From the NCBI RefSeq assembly GCF_020442045.1, contig NZ_JAGRLA010000130.1:1-32185 (forward strand): a DNA stretch of 32,185 bases. The letters are read 5' to 3'. The notes beneath the pieces were generated by a model. It ran no database searches. It saw nothing but the letters and a program-made list of their open reading frames with translations, and was not told where the DNA came from. The first letter of the stretch is position 1. The number at the start of each line of letters is the position of its first letter. This DNA comes from Bauldia sp. (GTDB taxonomy: Bacteria; Pseudomonadota; Alphaproteobacteria; Rhizobiales; Kaistiaceae). Shown here piece after piece: positions 9,349 to 18,670 of the stretch. A program made the translations under genes and the position numbers.

Positions 9349-9534
9349 TCGGGGTCCCGACTCGAGGCTTGGCGAATCGCGTCAACGTTACCCGCCTCGC
9401 CGTTTGCCTTGCAACGGTGCCGGGAGACGCCGGGCGAGCGGCATGGCCATTGGCAATGATCCGAGGGAGCGCTTGGCGGATACCCGCGGTTGCGGCTAGG
9501 CTTCCCTTTTACCAGAAGGGCAAGACGGCGGGGC

Positions 9535-10386
9535 ATGGGGCATTCCGGGAAGAAGAAGTCGGGGACGAAAGGCAGGCGTCCCCTCGACAAGGTCGACCTC
9601 AGCAAGGCGCTCGACCCGAAGCATCACGACAAGGCGCTCGAGGAGCTGCAGCTCAAGCTCCAGAAGATCCAGCAGGCCTATCTCTTTTCCGGCGACTCGG
9701 CGGTGATCGTCATGGAGGGATGGGACGCGGCCGGAAAGGGCGGCACTATCCGCCGGATGTCCGCGGTGCTCGATCCGCGCGGCTTCAAGGTCTGGCCGAT
9801 CGCGGCGCCACGCCATTATCATCTCGAGCGGCATTACCTGCTGCGCTTCTGGGAGCGGCTGCCGCCAAGGGGGGCGATCTCGGTCTTCGACCGCTCCTGG
9901 TACGGCCGCGTCCTGGTCGAGCGTGTCGAAGGCTATGCGACGCCCAGGGAATGGGGCCGCGCCTTCGACGAGATCAACGATTTCGAGCACCTGTTGACCG
10001 ACGACAGCATGCGGGTGGTCAAGTTCTTCCTGCATATCAGTCCGGAGGAACAGCTCAAGCGCTTCGAGGCGCGGCTGCGCGACCCGATGAAGCGGTGGAA
10101 GCTCTCCTACGAGGATTTCCGCAACCGCAGGAAATGGGACGAATACGAGGAGGCCACCAACGAGATGCTGGAGCGCACCTCGACGAGCCGGGCGCCGTGG
10201 CACGTGATTCCCGCCAACGACAAGAAATGGGCGCGGATCGCGGTTCTGGAGACGATCACCAAAACCCTGGCCAAGGCCGTTGACCTCAAGCCGGCGCCGC
10301 TCGACGAGAAGGTCGAGGAAGAGGCGGCGGCGCTGTTCGAGTCCTACAAGGAGCTGATCGACAGCACCGCCGGCCGCTCCGACTAG
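9535..10386 (+). CDS. ppk2: Polyphosphate kinase 2 family protein
   Basis: A 283-residue enzyme transferring phosphate between polyphosphate and nucleotides. Walker A is EGWDAAGKGGT (61-71), the lid and catalytic region includes DRSWYGRVL (119-127), and the family landmark RRMSAVLDPRGF (73-84) is intact. Single-domain PPK2 enzymes of this length usually phosphorylate ADP or GDP (class I), or AMP or NMP (other classes); the class cannot be assigned safely by eye. The ATG at 9535 is preferred over 9490 because the 15 extra residues are Arg-rich and unlike the family. It is separated from the PiT transporter only by the oppositely oriented NUDIX gene, so a role in phosphate storage or nucleotide recharging fits. 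Confidence 0.9.
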   Translation: MGHSGKKKSGTKGRRPLDKVDLSKALDPKHHDKALEELQLKLQKIQQAYLFSGDSAVIVMEGWDAAGKGGTIRRMSAVLDPRGFKVWPIAAPRHYHLERHYLLRFWERLPPRGAISVFDRSWYGRVLVERVEGYATPREWGRAFDEINDFEHLLTDDSMRVVKFFLHISPEEQLKRFEARLRDPMKRWKLSYEDFRNRRKWDEYEEATNEMLERTSTSRAPWHVIPANDKKWARIAVLETITKTLAKAVDLKPAPLDEKVEEEAAALFESYKELIDSTAGRSD

Positions 10387-10439
10387 GAGCCCGCGATCCG
10401 TCGCCCCTGGCACGATCAGCGGTACGCGACGCGCGTCAG

Positions 10440-10458
10440 CCCTCCCGCAAGGGGAGGG
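10440..10458. terminator. Hairpin between convergent ppk2 and ahcY
   Basis: CCCTCCC (10440-10446) and GGGAGGG (10452-10458) form a perfect 7-bp stem with loop GCAAG. It sits between the convergent ppk2 and ahcY genes, followed on the plus strand by TTGGG. It could act in both directions. The CCCTCCC-GCAAG-GGGAGGG form also recurs as an intergenic palindrome in Rhizobiales (from memory). Confidence 0.5.
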
Positions 10459-10514
10459 TTGGGCGCGGTGCAGGCTGCTCCGGCGGAGACCGCGGGGCGG
10501 GAAAGCCGCTCCGA

Positions 10515-11915
<1,401 letters not shown>

Positions 11916-11959
11916 TCCGGGCTCCTCGGGTCGGAAGATGAAAGGGGTATTTGGCCGAG

Positions 11960-11988
11960 GTTATACCGCTCCCGCCGGGATCGGACAA
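11960..11988 (-). promoter_or_regulatory. Sigma70-like promoter of ahcY
   Basis: On the minus strand TTGTCC (11983-11988) and TATAAC (11960-11965) are separated by exactly 17 nt, placing transcription start roughly 38 nt before the ahcY ATG. Confidence 0.6.
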
Positions 11989-11995
11989 TAAGGAT

Positions 11996-12011
11996 ATAAA
12001 GATTTCTTTAT
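11996..12011. promoter_or_regulatory. Palindromic operator candidate upstream of ahcY
   Basis: ATAAAGA-TT-TCTTTAT is a perfect 7-bp inverted repeat with a 2-nt centre, unusually AT-rich for this DNA, lying 7 nt upstream of the -35 element. Its position suits a transcription factor. SahR, an ArsR-family SAH-responsive regulator of ahcY in several Proteobacteria, is a candidate; this assignment is inference. Confidence 0.5.
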
Positions 12012-12040
12012 GCGATCGGTCCGCGGCGCGGTGCGGCGCC

Positions 12041-12331
12041 TTACTCGCCTTCGCCGAAGCGGTCGGCGACGAGGTGGGCGAGGGCGTCGAGCGCCGCCTG
12101 GGCCTGTGGTCCCTCCGCCTCGACCAGGATGGTCGAGCCGGGAGCGGCGGCGAGCATCATCAGCCCCATGATCGAGGTGCCGCCGACGGTGTTGCCGTCC
12201 TTGGTGACGGCGATCTCGGCGTCGAAGCCCTCGGCGCACTGGACGAAGCGGGCGGCGGCGCGCGCATGCAGGCCGCGCTTGTTGCAGATGGCGAGTTCGC
12301 GGCGAAGCAGGCCTGTTGCAGCGGTGCCCAT
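12041..12331 (-). CDS. ptsH: HPr-family phosphocarrier protein (PTS)
   Basis: A 96-residue HPr. GLHARAAARF contains the phosphorylated histidine (His22), and GGTSIMGLMML contains the regulatory serine (Ser53); the spacing of 31 residues equals that of His15 and Ser46 in classical HPr. It should accept phosphate from EI-Ntr at His22 and be modified at Ser53 by the HprK encoded two genes upstream. Its ATG overlaps the TAA of the EIIA gene (TAATG), implying translational coupling. No sugar-transporting EIIB/EIIC is present, which fits a regulatory PTS-Ntr. Confidence 0.95.
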   Translation of the reverse strand: MGTAATGLLRRELAICNKRGLHARAAARFVQCAEGFDAEIAVTKDGNTVGGTSIMGLMMLAAAPGSTILVEAEGPQAQAALDALAHLVADRFGEGE

Positions 12332-12732
12332 TATTTCCCGTTCAGGACCTGGCTGGCGACGTTGATGTATTTGCGGCCCGCGTCCTGGGCATCGGCGATC
12401 GCCGCCGCCAGCGGTTTCTCGCCGCGGACGCTGGCGAGCTTGATCAGCATCGGCAGGTTGGCGCCGGCGATGACCTCGACCGACCCGGCCTCCATCACCG
12501 AAATGGCGAGGTTCGAGGGCGTGCCGCCGAACATGTCGGTGAGCAGGATGACGCCCGAGCCGTCATTGACCCGGCCGACGGCGTTGAGGATATCCTGCCG
12601 GCGCCGTTCGACGTCGTCGTCGGGGCCGATGGAGACGGTCTCGATCTGGGTCTGGGGACCGACGACATGCTCGAGCGCCGAGCGGAATTCCACGGCGAGC
12701 TTGCCGTGCGTGACGAGGACGAGTCCGATCAT
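12331..12732 (-). CDS. PTS mannose-type EIIA (EIIA-Man, regulatory)
   Basis: A 133-residue EIIA of the mannose family (fructose subfamily IIA, PF03610). MIGLVLVTHGKLA contains the active His9, and ILLTDMFGGTPSN and VIAGANLPMLIKL are family motifs. The ATG at 12732 is chosen because it starts exactly at the conserved N-terminus; an in-frame extension to 12915 would overlap hprK. In rhizobia this gene is called ptsM, manX or EIIA-Man. It receives phosphate from HPr and, lacking a cognate EIIB/EIIC, is thought to regulate rather than transport. A 136-nt gap separates it from hprK, the only sizeable gap in this operon. Confidence 0.93.
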   Translation of the reverse strand: MIGLVLVTHGKLAVEFRSALEHVVGPQTQIETVSIGPDDDVERRRQDILNAVGRVNDGSGVILLTDMFGGTPSNLAISVMEAGSVEVIAGANLPMLIKLASVRGEKPLAAAIADAQDAGRKYINVASQVLNGK

Positions 12733-12868
12733 ACCTGTTTGGCTTCCTCGCCTTTTTCCATTCTCGGTCCGCGGCGCCCACCGGCCAAGTCCGACGGCGC
12801 ACCGCCAAGGCGCGCTATCTTGACCGAACGATTCCGCAACGCAAGAGGGAGATGTGTCCTGATTTCTT

Positions 12869-13318
12869 TCAGCTCCCTGCCGGGCCTGCGGCTTCGGCGA
12901 GCGCCACCTGAACACGTTCGGCGCCGTCGATGCAGCCGATCGGCAGCATCAGCCGCGGCAGGCGGATGCCGCAGATCTCGACGAAACGGTCCCCGTCCTC
13001 GGGCATCCGCGGGCAATCGGCGGCCGGCAGGAGGTCGACCGCGAGCCCGATCGCAGCGGGCGAGACATGGGGCCGGGTGACGATTCCCTGTCCGCGGACC
13101 TCCAGCCTGCCGGCCAGCGCCGCCGGCGCGGTGGCGACGAGGCGGCCATTCTCGGTGCCGAGAATGACGCGGTCGTCGGCGATCAGCGTCGCCGCCGGGT
13201 GGCGGAAGACGAGCTGCAGGACGAGCGCGGATTTGCCGCTGCCCGAGGCGCCGCGGATCAGCACCCCGTCGTCGCCGACGCGGACGGCGCTCGCATGGAT
13301 GGTCGCGGAGGCGCTCAC
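12869..13318 (-). CDS. hprK: HPr kinase/phosphorylase, short alphaproteobacterial form
   Basis: A 149-residue protein consisting only of the catalytic domain. Walker A GASGSGKS is at 23-30, LIADDRV follows, and EVRGQGIV matches the HprK signature. Firmicute HprK is about 310 residues with an extra N-terminal domain; the short form is normal in Rhizobiales, so this is not a truncation. It should phosphorylate Ser53 of HPr. Translation starts at GTG (13318), overlapping the chvG stop codon (GTGA), which argues for coupling of chvG and hprK. Confidence 0.94.
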   Translation of the reverse strand: MSASATIHASAVRVGDDGVLIRGASGSGKSALVLQLVFRHPAATLIADDRVILGTENGRLVATAPAALAGRLEVRGQGIVTRPHVSPAAIGLAVDLLPAADCPRMPEDGDRFVEICGIRLPRLMLPIGCIDGAERVQVALAEAAGPAGS

Positions 13319-15090
13319 GGCCGCGGCAGGGTGACCGTGAAGCGCGCGCCGAGGACCTCGGGCGGCTCGCCCGGCGTCGGGCTCGGCCGCGTCCGGTTCT
13401 CGGCCTGGATCCGCCCCCTATGCGCATCGACGATCTGCTTGGAGATCGACAGGCCGAGGCCGGAATTCTGGCCGAAGGATTCGCCCTCCGGCCGGTCGGT
13501 ATAGAAGCGCTCGAAGATCCGCTCGAACTGATCGGAGCGGATGCCGGGGCCGTCGTCGTCGACGACGATCTTGAGCAGGCGGTCCTTGGCGGCCATCGTC
13601 ACGTTGACGATCCCGTCCCTGCGGCAGAAGGAGCGGGCATTGTCGATCAGGTTGTTGAAGACCTGACCGAGGCGGATGTCGTGGCCGGTGACGACATAGG
13701 TGTCGGGCTCCGCCTCCTCGATGTCGAGCTGGATCTTCGGGCCGTCGTCGGGCGTGGTGTCGCCGACCATCTGGACCACGGTCTCGAGCACCTTGCGCAT
13801 GTCGACCGGCCCGGCATCCTGGCGGGCGAGCTCGGCATCGAGGCGCGAGGCGTTGGAGATGTCGCTGATCAGCCGGTCGAGGCGGCGGACATCATGCTGG
13901 ATGATGGTCGCCAGCCGGGTCTTGGCATCCTCGGTCTTGGCCAGAGGCAGCGTCTCGACCGCGCTGCGCAGCGAGGTCAGCGGATTCTTGAGCTCGTGGG
14001 CGACGTCGGCGGCGAAGCTCTCGATCGCCTCGATCCGGCTATAGAGCGAGCTGGTCATCTCGCGGATCGCCTGGCTGAGATGGCCGATCTCGTCGCCGCG
14101 ATGGCTGTAATCGGGGATTTCGGGCCGGGTCTGGATGCCGCCGCGCACCCGGTCCGCGGCGTCGGCGAGCCGCCGGAGGGGGGCGGCGATGGTGCCGGCC
14201 ATCAGGATCGAAAGCAGCACGGTGACCGCCGCGACAACCACCAGAACGCGGACGATGGCCAGCCGCTCGGCATAGACGATGGCGTCGATGTCGCCGCCTT
14301 CGGTCGACAGGAGCAGCGCGCCATAGACGGTGCGATAGCGCTGGATCGGCACCGCGACGGAGACGATCAGCTCGCCCCGCTCGGTAACGCGCACGACGCT
14401 TTGCGACGAGGCATCGAGGGCGCGGATGACTTCAGGATAGCCCTTGCCGTTGGCACCGCCGAGCTCCTTGTAGACCGGCAGGTCCGTACGCTGGAGCCAC
14501 AGGTTGATCGTGTGCCAGAACTGTTCGAGCAGCGATCGCTCCGCCGCCGCCGGCGGCGGCAGGTCGAAGCCGAGGATCTGGCCGCGCGCGTAGAGGTGGC
14601 GCGAATCGGCGACGAGCGTCCCGTCGCGGTCATAGACCCGCGCCCGGGTCCGGGTCGGCGAGACGAGACGGCGCAGGATCGGCGCCACGCGCTCGGGGTT
14701 GATGGCGAATTCGTATGCGTCGAAGACCTGATCGACTGGAGACAGGCTCTGGCCCGCCTCCAGATCGAGCAGCATCTGCGGATCGATGTCGATCGAATCC
14801 GCGTCCGAGGTCGCCGAGGTCGCGATCGCCCCGGCGATGATTTCTCCCTGGGTCTGCAGGCTCTGCACCCTCGCCTCGGTCAGTCCCGCCCGAAACTGAT
14901 TGAGGTAGAGGATGCCGGCGACGAGAAGGGTCAGCGCCACGAGATTGAGGACGATGATCCTTCGTGTCAGGCTGGAGAAGACGTGCAGGCCGATGAAGCG
15001 ACTGAAACCGGCGAGGATGCGCCTGATACGTCCGTCAGGCTGATCCCGCCGGGCCTCGGTCACTGGCTGGTTCTCGGCTCTGGCCGTCAT
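13315..15090 (-). CDS. chvG: ChvG/ExoS-type sensor histidine kinase
   Basis: A 591-residue inner-membrane kinase. Membrane segments at about 45-63 and 277-299 bracket a periplasmic sensor domain of roughly 210 residues. A HAMP region (about 300-355) leads to HisKA with DVAHELKNPL (phospho-acceptor His365) and an intact HATPase_c domain (NLIDNA, DDDGPGI, GLGLSI). It is the sensor for ChvI, and in Agrobacterium and Sinorhizobium it responds to acidity or envelope cues and controls exopolysaccharide and virulence-type genes. The ATG at 15090 follows GGAGATGA. It lies 31 nt after chvI and overlaps hprK by 4 nt. Confidence 0.96.
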   Translation of the reverse strand: MTARAENQPVTEARRDQPDGRIRRILAGFSRFIGLHVFSSLTRRIIVLNLVALTLLVAGILYLNQFRAGLTEARVQSLQTQGEIIAGAIATSATSDADSIDIDPQMLLDLEAGQSLSPVDQVFDAYEFAINPERVAPILRRLVSPTRTRARVYDRDGTLVADSRHLYARGQILGFDLPPPAAAERSLLEQFWHTINLWLQRTDLPVYKELGGANGKGYPEVIRALDASSQSVVRVTERGELIVSVAVPIQRYRTVYGALLLSTEGGDIDAIVYAERLAIVRVLVVVAAVTVLLSILMAGTIAAPLRRLADAADRVRGGIQTRPEIPDYSHRGDEIGHLSQAIREMTSSLYSRIEAIESFAADVAHELKNPLTSLRSAVETLPLAKTEDAKTRLATIIQHDVRRLDRLISDISNASRLDAELARQDAGPVDMRKVLETVVQMVGDTTPDDGPKIQLDIEEAEPDTYVVTGHDIRLGQVFNNLIDNARSFCRRDGIVNVTMAAKDRLLKIVVDDDGPGIRSDQFERIFERFYTDRPEGESFGQNSGLGLSISKQIVDAHRGRIQAENRTRPSPTPGEPPEVLGARFTVTLPRP

Positions 15091-15121
15091 TCATCTCCAG
15101 CGTCGGACCGTGCGAACCCGG

Positions 15122-15823
15122 TCAGACCTCCTTGAATCGATATCCGACTCCATAAAGCGTCTCGATCATGTCGAATTCGGGATCGACCAGCTTGAATTTC
15201 TTCCGGAGCCGCTTGATGTGGCTGTCGATGGTCCGGTCGTCCACGTAGACCTGATCATCATAGGCCGCGTCCATCAACGCGTTCCGGCTCTTTACCACGC
15301 CCGGGCGATGGGCCAGGGCGTAGAGGATGAGGAACTCGGTCACCGTCAGCGTGACCGGCTGTCCGTTCCAGGTGCAGGTATGGCGTTCCTGGTCCATTGA
15401 CAAGGCGCCGCGATCGAGCACCTGGGCCGCCTCGCCCTGCTTGGGCTGGCTGGCGTCGCGCGGCTGGAAGCGGCGCAGCACCGCCTTGACGCGCTCGACG
15501 AGAAGCCGCTGGGAGAAAGGCTTCTTGATGAAGTCGTCGGCGCCCATCTTGAGGCCGAACAGCTCGTCGATCTCGTCGTCCTTGGAGGTCAGGAAGATCA
15601 CCGGCAGGTCGGTCTTCTGGCGCAGCCGGCGCAGCAGCTCCATGCCGTCCATACGCGGCATCTTGATGTCGAGGATTGCGAGATCCGGTATCGCGGTCTG
15701 GAGGCCGTCGAAGGCGGATGCGCCATCGGTATAGGTCTGGACCCGATAGCCTTCCGATTCGAGGGCGATGGATACCGAGGCAAGGATATTCCGATCGTCG
15801 TCTACAAGGGCGATCGTCGGCAT
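15122..15823 (-). CDS. chvI: ChvI response regulator (OmpR family)
   Basis: A 233-residue DNA-binding response regulator. The receiver domain has the acidic pair (DDD at 8-10), phospho-acceptor Asp52 in [10 protein letters not shown], the Thr in FLTS and Lys in IKKPFS. The C-terminal winged helix ends in the OmpR-type [16 protein letters not shown] and GVGYRF. It heads the operon chvI-chvG-hprK-EIIA-ptsH; GGAG lies 6 nt before the ATG. In many rhizobia pckA is divergent from chvI, but here the upstream region carries no gene. Confidence 0.97.
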   Translation of the reverse strand: MPTIALVDDDRNILASVSIALESEGYRVQTYTDGASAFDGLQTAIPDLAILDIKMPRMDGMELLRRLRQKTDLPVIFLTSKDDEIDELFGLKMGADDFIKKPFSQRLLVERVKAVLRRFQPRDASQPKQGEAAQVLDRGALSMDQERHTCTWNGQPVTLTVTEFLILYALAHRPGVVKSRNALMDAAYDDQVYVDDRTIDSHIKRLRKKFKLVDPEFDMIETLYGVGYRFKEV

Positions 15824-16255
15824 GGTCTTCTCCGTTTCAGTGGGCGGGAGTAAGCCCGTGTGGGGCGGGCGGGTGGACCCATGCCCTGAAGATCGTGCTA
15901 AAATGTGGCAAGCGAAATCTAGCGGATTCCGTGGATAAGCGCCAATGGCGCCAAGGGGTTATCGCTACCGACCTGCGCCGGCCTCCGGAGCGGGGGTGGT
16001 CCTCCCGTCGAAAACCGTCCGTTTTCCGGCTCGATGCGCGGCGATGATGTGGTCCGCGAATGGCCTGGATCGGGCCGCCTACCCGCTTTCGCCACAGGTT
16101 CCGCGACCCGGCCCATACCCGCATGATCGGCGATGTGCCGGCCGCCGAGATCGGCATGACACCGCCGTTCCGCCCGCCAACGTCGCCCGGCCAACGTCGC
16201 CCGGCCAACGTCGCCCGGCCGGCGTCGCCCGGCTGGCGTCGCCCCGGGCCGCAGC
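15824..16255. other. Gene-free region upstream of chvI
   Basis: This 432-bp stretch between chvI and the 3' end of the metal ATPase gene contains no open frame I recognise. It must hold the chvI promoter, but I could not pick out a convincing -35/-10 pair. It includes the inverted repeat GCGCCA-A-TGGCGC near 15940 and the tandem repeat listed separately at 16178-16247. Confidence 0.6.
16178..16247. repeat. 14-bp tandem repeat, five copies
   Basis: Three identical copies of CAACGTCGCCCGGC (16178-16219) are followed by two diverged copies (CGGCGTCGCCCGGC and TGGCGTCGCCCCGG, to 16247). The unit is not a multiple of three, so the array shifts frame at each copy and is unlikely to be coding. It ends 9 bp before the metal ATPase stop codon. 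Confidence 0.9.
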
Positions 16256-18091
16256 TCAGCCGCGCAGCGCGCGGAGCGCGTTGAGGATGACGGCGACGTC
16301 GATCGCTTCCTGGAGCAGCGCGCCCTCGACCGGCGGCAGGTAGCCGAAGGCCGCGACGATCATGGCAATCACCGAAAGGCCGATACCGACCGTAACGCTC
16401 TGGAGCGCGATGCGCCGTGACCGCTGGGCGATGCGCATCGCTTCTGCGATGCGGTCTATGCGGTCGACCAGCAGGATTGCATCGGCGGCCTGGGCGGAGG
16501 CGACCGCACCATGGGCGCCCATGGCGATACCGATATCGGCGGCGGCGAGCGCCGGCGCGTCATTGGCGCCGTCGCCGACCATCATCACCGGGCCATTCTC
16601 CCGCTCCCCGACGACGGCCATGACCTTCGATTCCGGTGTCATCTCGCCGAGCGCCGCGTCGACGTCGAGGCGCTTTGCGACCGCCGCCGTGACATCCGCC
16701 CGGTCGCCGGAAGCGAGCACGATGCGATGGACCCCGAGGTTCCGGAAGGAGACCAGCGCTTCCGGAACCTCGGGGCGGATCTCGTCCTTCATCACGATCA
16801 GTCCGGCCATGACGCCGTCGATGGCGATGGCGATGGTGACCTCGCCATCCTGCCGGCCGATGGTGCCGAAATCCGCGCCGTCGCGGGAGCGGTCGCGGAC
16901 ATAGGAAAAGCTGCCGACCGCGATCTCGCGGCCGTCGACCCAGCCCTGCAGGCCGCTGCCCTGCGCCTCGCGGACCTCGGTCGGCGGGCTGAGCGTCAGG
17001 CCGCGTTCGGTTGCCGCCGCGACCAGTGCCTGGCCCATCACATGCCCGGAGGCCTGGTCGAGCGAGGCGGCGAGCCGGAGCAATTCGGTCGGGTCGACGT
17101 CGTGGACGGGATGGATGGCGGCGAGCGAGGCGTGGCCGTGGGTCAGCGTTCCGGTCTTGTCGACCACCATCGTCCTGACCTCGGCCAGCACCTCCATCGC
17201 CCCGCCGCCCTTGACCAGGACGCCACGGCTCGCCGCCCGCGACACGCCGGCGATGATCGCCACCGGCACGGCCAGGATCAGCGGGCAGGGGGTCGCCACC
17301 ACCATGACCGCCAGCCAGCGCACCGGGTCGGCCGAGACGATCCATGCCCCGCCGGCGATCGCGACGGTGACGGCGAGGAAGACGATCGCATAGCGGTCGG
17401 CGAGCCGGACCATCGGCGCCTTTTCGCGCTCCGCCGCCTCGACCAGCCGGACGATCCCGGCATAGGTGCTCTCGGCGGCCGACCGGCTGACGGTCAGGTC
17501 GAAGGCCATGCCGGCATTCGTCGAGCCGCTCATCACCGGCTCGCCGGCCCGGATCGTGGCGGGCATCGGTTCGCCGGTCAGCGCGGACTGGTCGAGGACG
17601 GCGCTGCCCGCGGCGACGCTCCCGTCGGCCGGGACGACCTCGCCGGCGCGGACAAGGACGCGGTCGCCGGCGCCGATGCCGTCGATCGGCGCTTCCTCCA
17701 GGCCCCGCGGCGTGTAGCGCATGGCGGTCTTGGGGACCCGCTCGAGCAGGGCGGTCATTTCGCGCCGGGCGCGGCCGGCGGCGTAGGATTCGAGGAACTG
17801 GCCGCCGGCATACATCAGAGCCACGACGACGCCGGCCAGCGCTTCGTCGAGGAGGAGCGCGCTGACCATGGCAAGCAGCGCGACGATATCGAGCCCGACC
17901 TCGCCCCGGCGCAGGCTGGTGACGATCTCGACGGCGAGCGCCGCGACGACGGGGAGCGTCGCCACCGCCCAGACGACGTGCGCGGCGGCTCCGGCCCCGG
18001 CGAAATATGTGGTGCCCCCGGCGGCCAGGCCGATCGCCGGGATCGCGACCAGCACCTGCCGACTCAGATGGTCGAACCCGTTTCCTGCCAT
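16256..18091 (-). CDS. Atypical heavy-metal P1B-type ATPase
   Basis: An inner-membrane ATP-driven metal exporter of 611 residues with about eight membrane segments. TGEP (172-175), phosphorylation motif DKTGTLT (Asp311) and GDGANDAP (506-513) are intact. Two hallmark positions differ from typical P1B pumps. The ion-binding motif in membrane segment 6 reads TPCP (267-270), so the usual CPC is TPC. The conserved HP dipeptide of the nucleotide domain is HV (His350-Val351). There is no N-terminal metal-binding domain or His-rich segment. P1B-4 pumps (Co and related metals) have SPC and also lack such domains, so this may be a related branch; the metal is unknown. ATG at 18091 is used; a TTG two codons upstream has the better-placed AAGG. 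No metal regulator gene is adjacent; lspA lies 63 nt upstream. Confidence 0.85.
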   Translation of the reverse strand: MAGNGFDHLSRQVLVAIPAIGLAAGGTTYFAGAGAAAHVVWAVATLPVVAALAVEIVTSLRRGEVGLDIVALLAMVSALLLDEALAGVVVALMYAGGQFLESYAAGRARREMTALLERVPKTAMRYTPRGLEEAPIDGIGAGDRVLVRAGEVVPADGSVAAGSAVLDQSALTGEPMPATIRAGEPVMSGSTNAGMAFDLTVSRSAAESTYAGIVRLVEAAEREKAPMVRLADRYAIVFLAVTVAIAGGAWIVSADPVRWLAVMVVATPCPLILAVPVAIIAGVSRAASRGVLVKGGGAMEVLAEVRTMVVDKTGTLTHGHASLAAIHPVHDVDPTELLRLAASLDQASGHVMGQALVAAATERGLTLSPPTEVREAQGSGLQGWVDGREIAVGSFSYVRDRSRDGADFGTIGRQDGEVTIAIAIDGVMAGLIVMKDEIRPEVPEALVSFRNLGVHRIVLASGDRADVTAAVAKRLDVDAALGEMTPESKVMAVVGERENGPVMMVGDGANDAPALAAADIGIAMGAHGAVASAQAADAILLVDRIDRIAEAMRIAQRSRRIALQSVTVGIGLSVIAMIVAAFGYLPPVEGALLQEAIDVAVILNALRALRG

Positions 18092-18154
18092 ATCCAAGCA
18101 ACGCCTTCGGTGCCTGGTTATGGCGAAGAATCCGCGCCGCTACCCTGATCCCGG

Positions 18155-18670
18155 TCAATTTTCCCCGGGCGGCGGGGTGGCGGGACCGCCCCGCCCCGGC
18201 CAGAGATAGACGACGAGCAGGAGGGCGGGGCCGATGGTCAGCGCCGCATCGGCGGGATTGAAGATGAACAGCGTCCGGCTGCCGAGATGGAGCAGCAGGA
18301 AATCGATGACATGGCCGTGGAGGATGCGGTCGATGAGATTGCCGGCCGCGCCGCCGATGATCAGGCCGTAGCCGACCGCCGCCCATCTGCCGCCGTCGAT
18401 CGCCTGCCCCCAGAAGACCATGACCACCACGGTGATGACCAGCGTCAGGGCGACCAGCGCCCAGCCGCCATAGTCGGCGAGGAAGCTGAAGGCGATGCCC
18501 GGATTGTAGACGAGGTGGAGGGCCAGAAAGGGGAGGAGGTCGATCGTCCTGCCGAAGGGAAGATTCGCGTCGGCGATCGCCTTGGCGCCCTGGTCGACGA
18601 TCACCGTCAGGGCGATCACCGACAGGCCGAGCCGGGAAAGCGGGCCGGGGGGCCGTTTCGGGTCAGCCAT
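18155..18670 (-). CDS. lspA: Lipoprotein signal peptidase (signal peptidase II)
   Basis: A 171-residue inner-membrane aspartic protease that cleaves prolipoprotein signal peptides after lipidation. Four hydrophobic segments are visible. VDQGAK, YNPGIAFSF, the first catalytic Asp in GNLIDRILHGHVIDF and the second in FNPADAALTIG (usually FNxAD) are all present. The start overlaps the end of the upstream RNA methyltransferase gene by 8 nt, so the two are probably translated together. Pairings of lspA with a SpoU methyltransferase occur in other alphaproteobacteria. Confidence 0.96.
   Translation of the reverse strand: MADPKRPPGPLSRLGLSVIALTVIVDQGAKAIADANLPFGRTIDLLPFLALHLVYNPGIAFSFLADYGGWALVALTLVITVVVMVFWGQAIDGGRWAAVGYGLIIGGAAGNLIDRILHGHVIDFLLLHLGSRTLFIFNPADAALTIGPALLLVVYLWPGRGGPATPPPGEN

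Noticed and set aside
11916..12040. SAH or SAM riboswitch in the ahcY leader
   Set aside because: The leader from the proposed promoter to the ATG is only about 40 nt and shows no fold of the SAH or SAM-II type; a protein operator explains the palindrome better.
12869..13318. hprK as a truncated pseudogene
   Set aside because: The short, catalytic-domain-only form is normal in Rhizobiales, and its motifs and the overlap with chvG are intact.
15837..16208. Possible small genes in the gap upstream of chvI, both strands
   Set aside because: Translations are Arg/Pro-rich without family resemblance, several frames are open at once as expected for this composition, and part lies in a frame-shifting tandem repeat.
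16178..16247. CRISPR-like array
   Set aside because: The copies are directly adjacent 14-bp units without spacers, so this is a simple tandem repeat.
16511..18148. 545-codon plus-strand frame opposite the metal ATPase
   Set aside because: Shadow frame with repetitive Asp/Arg/Gly composition; the minus strand carries the full set of P-type ATPase motifs.
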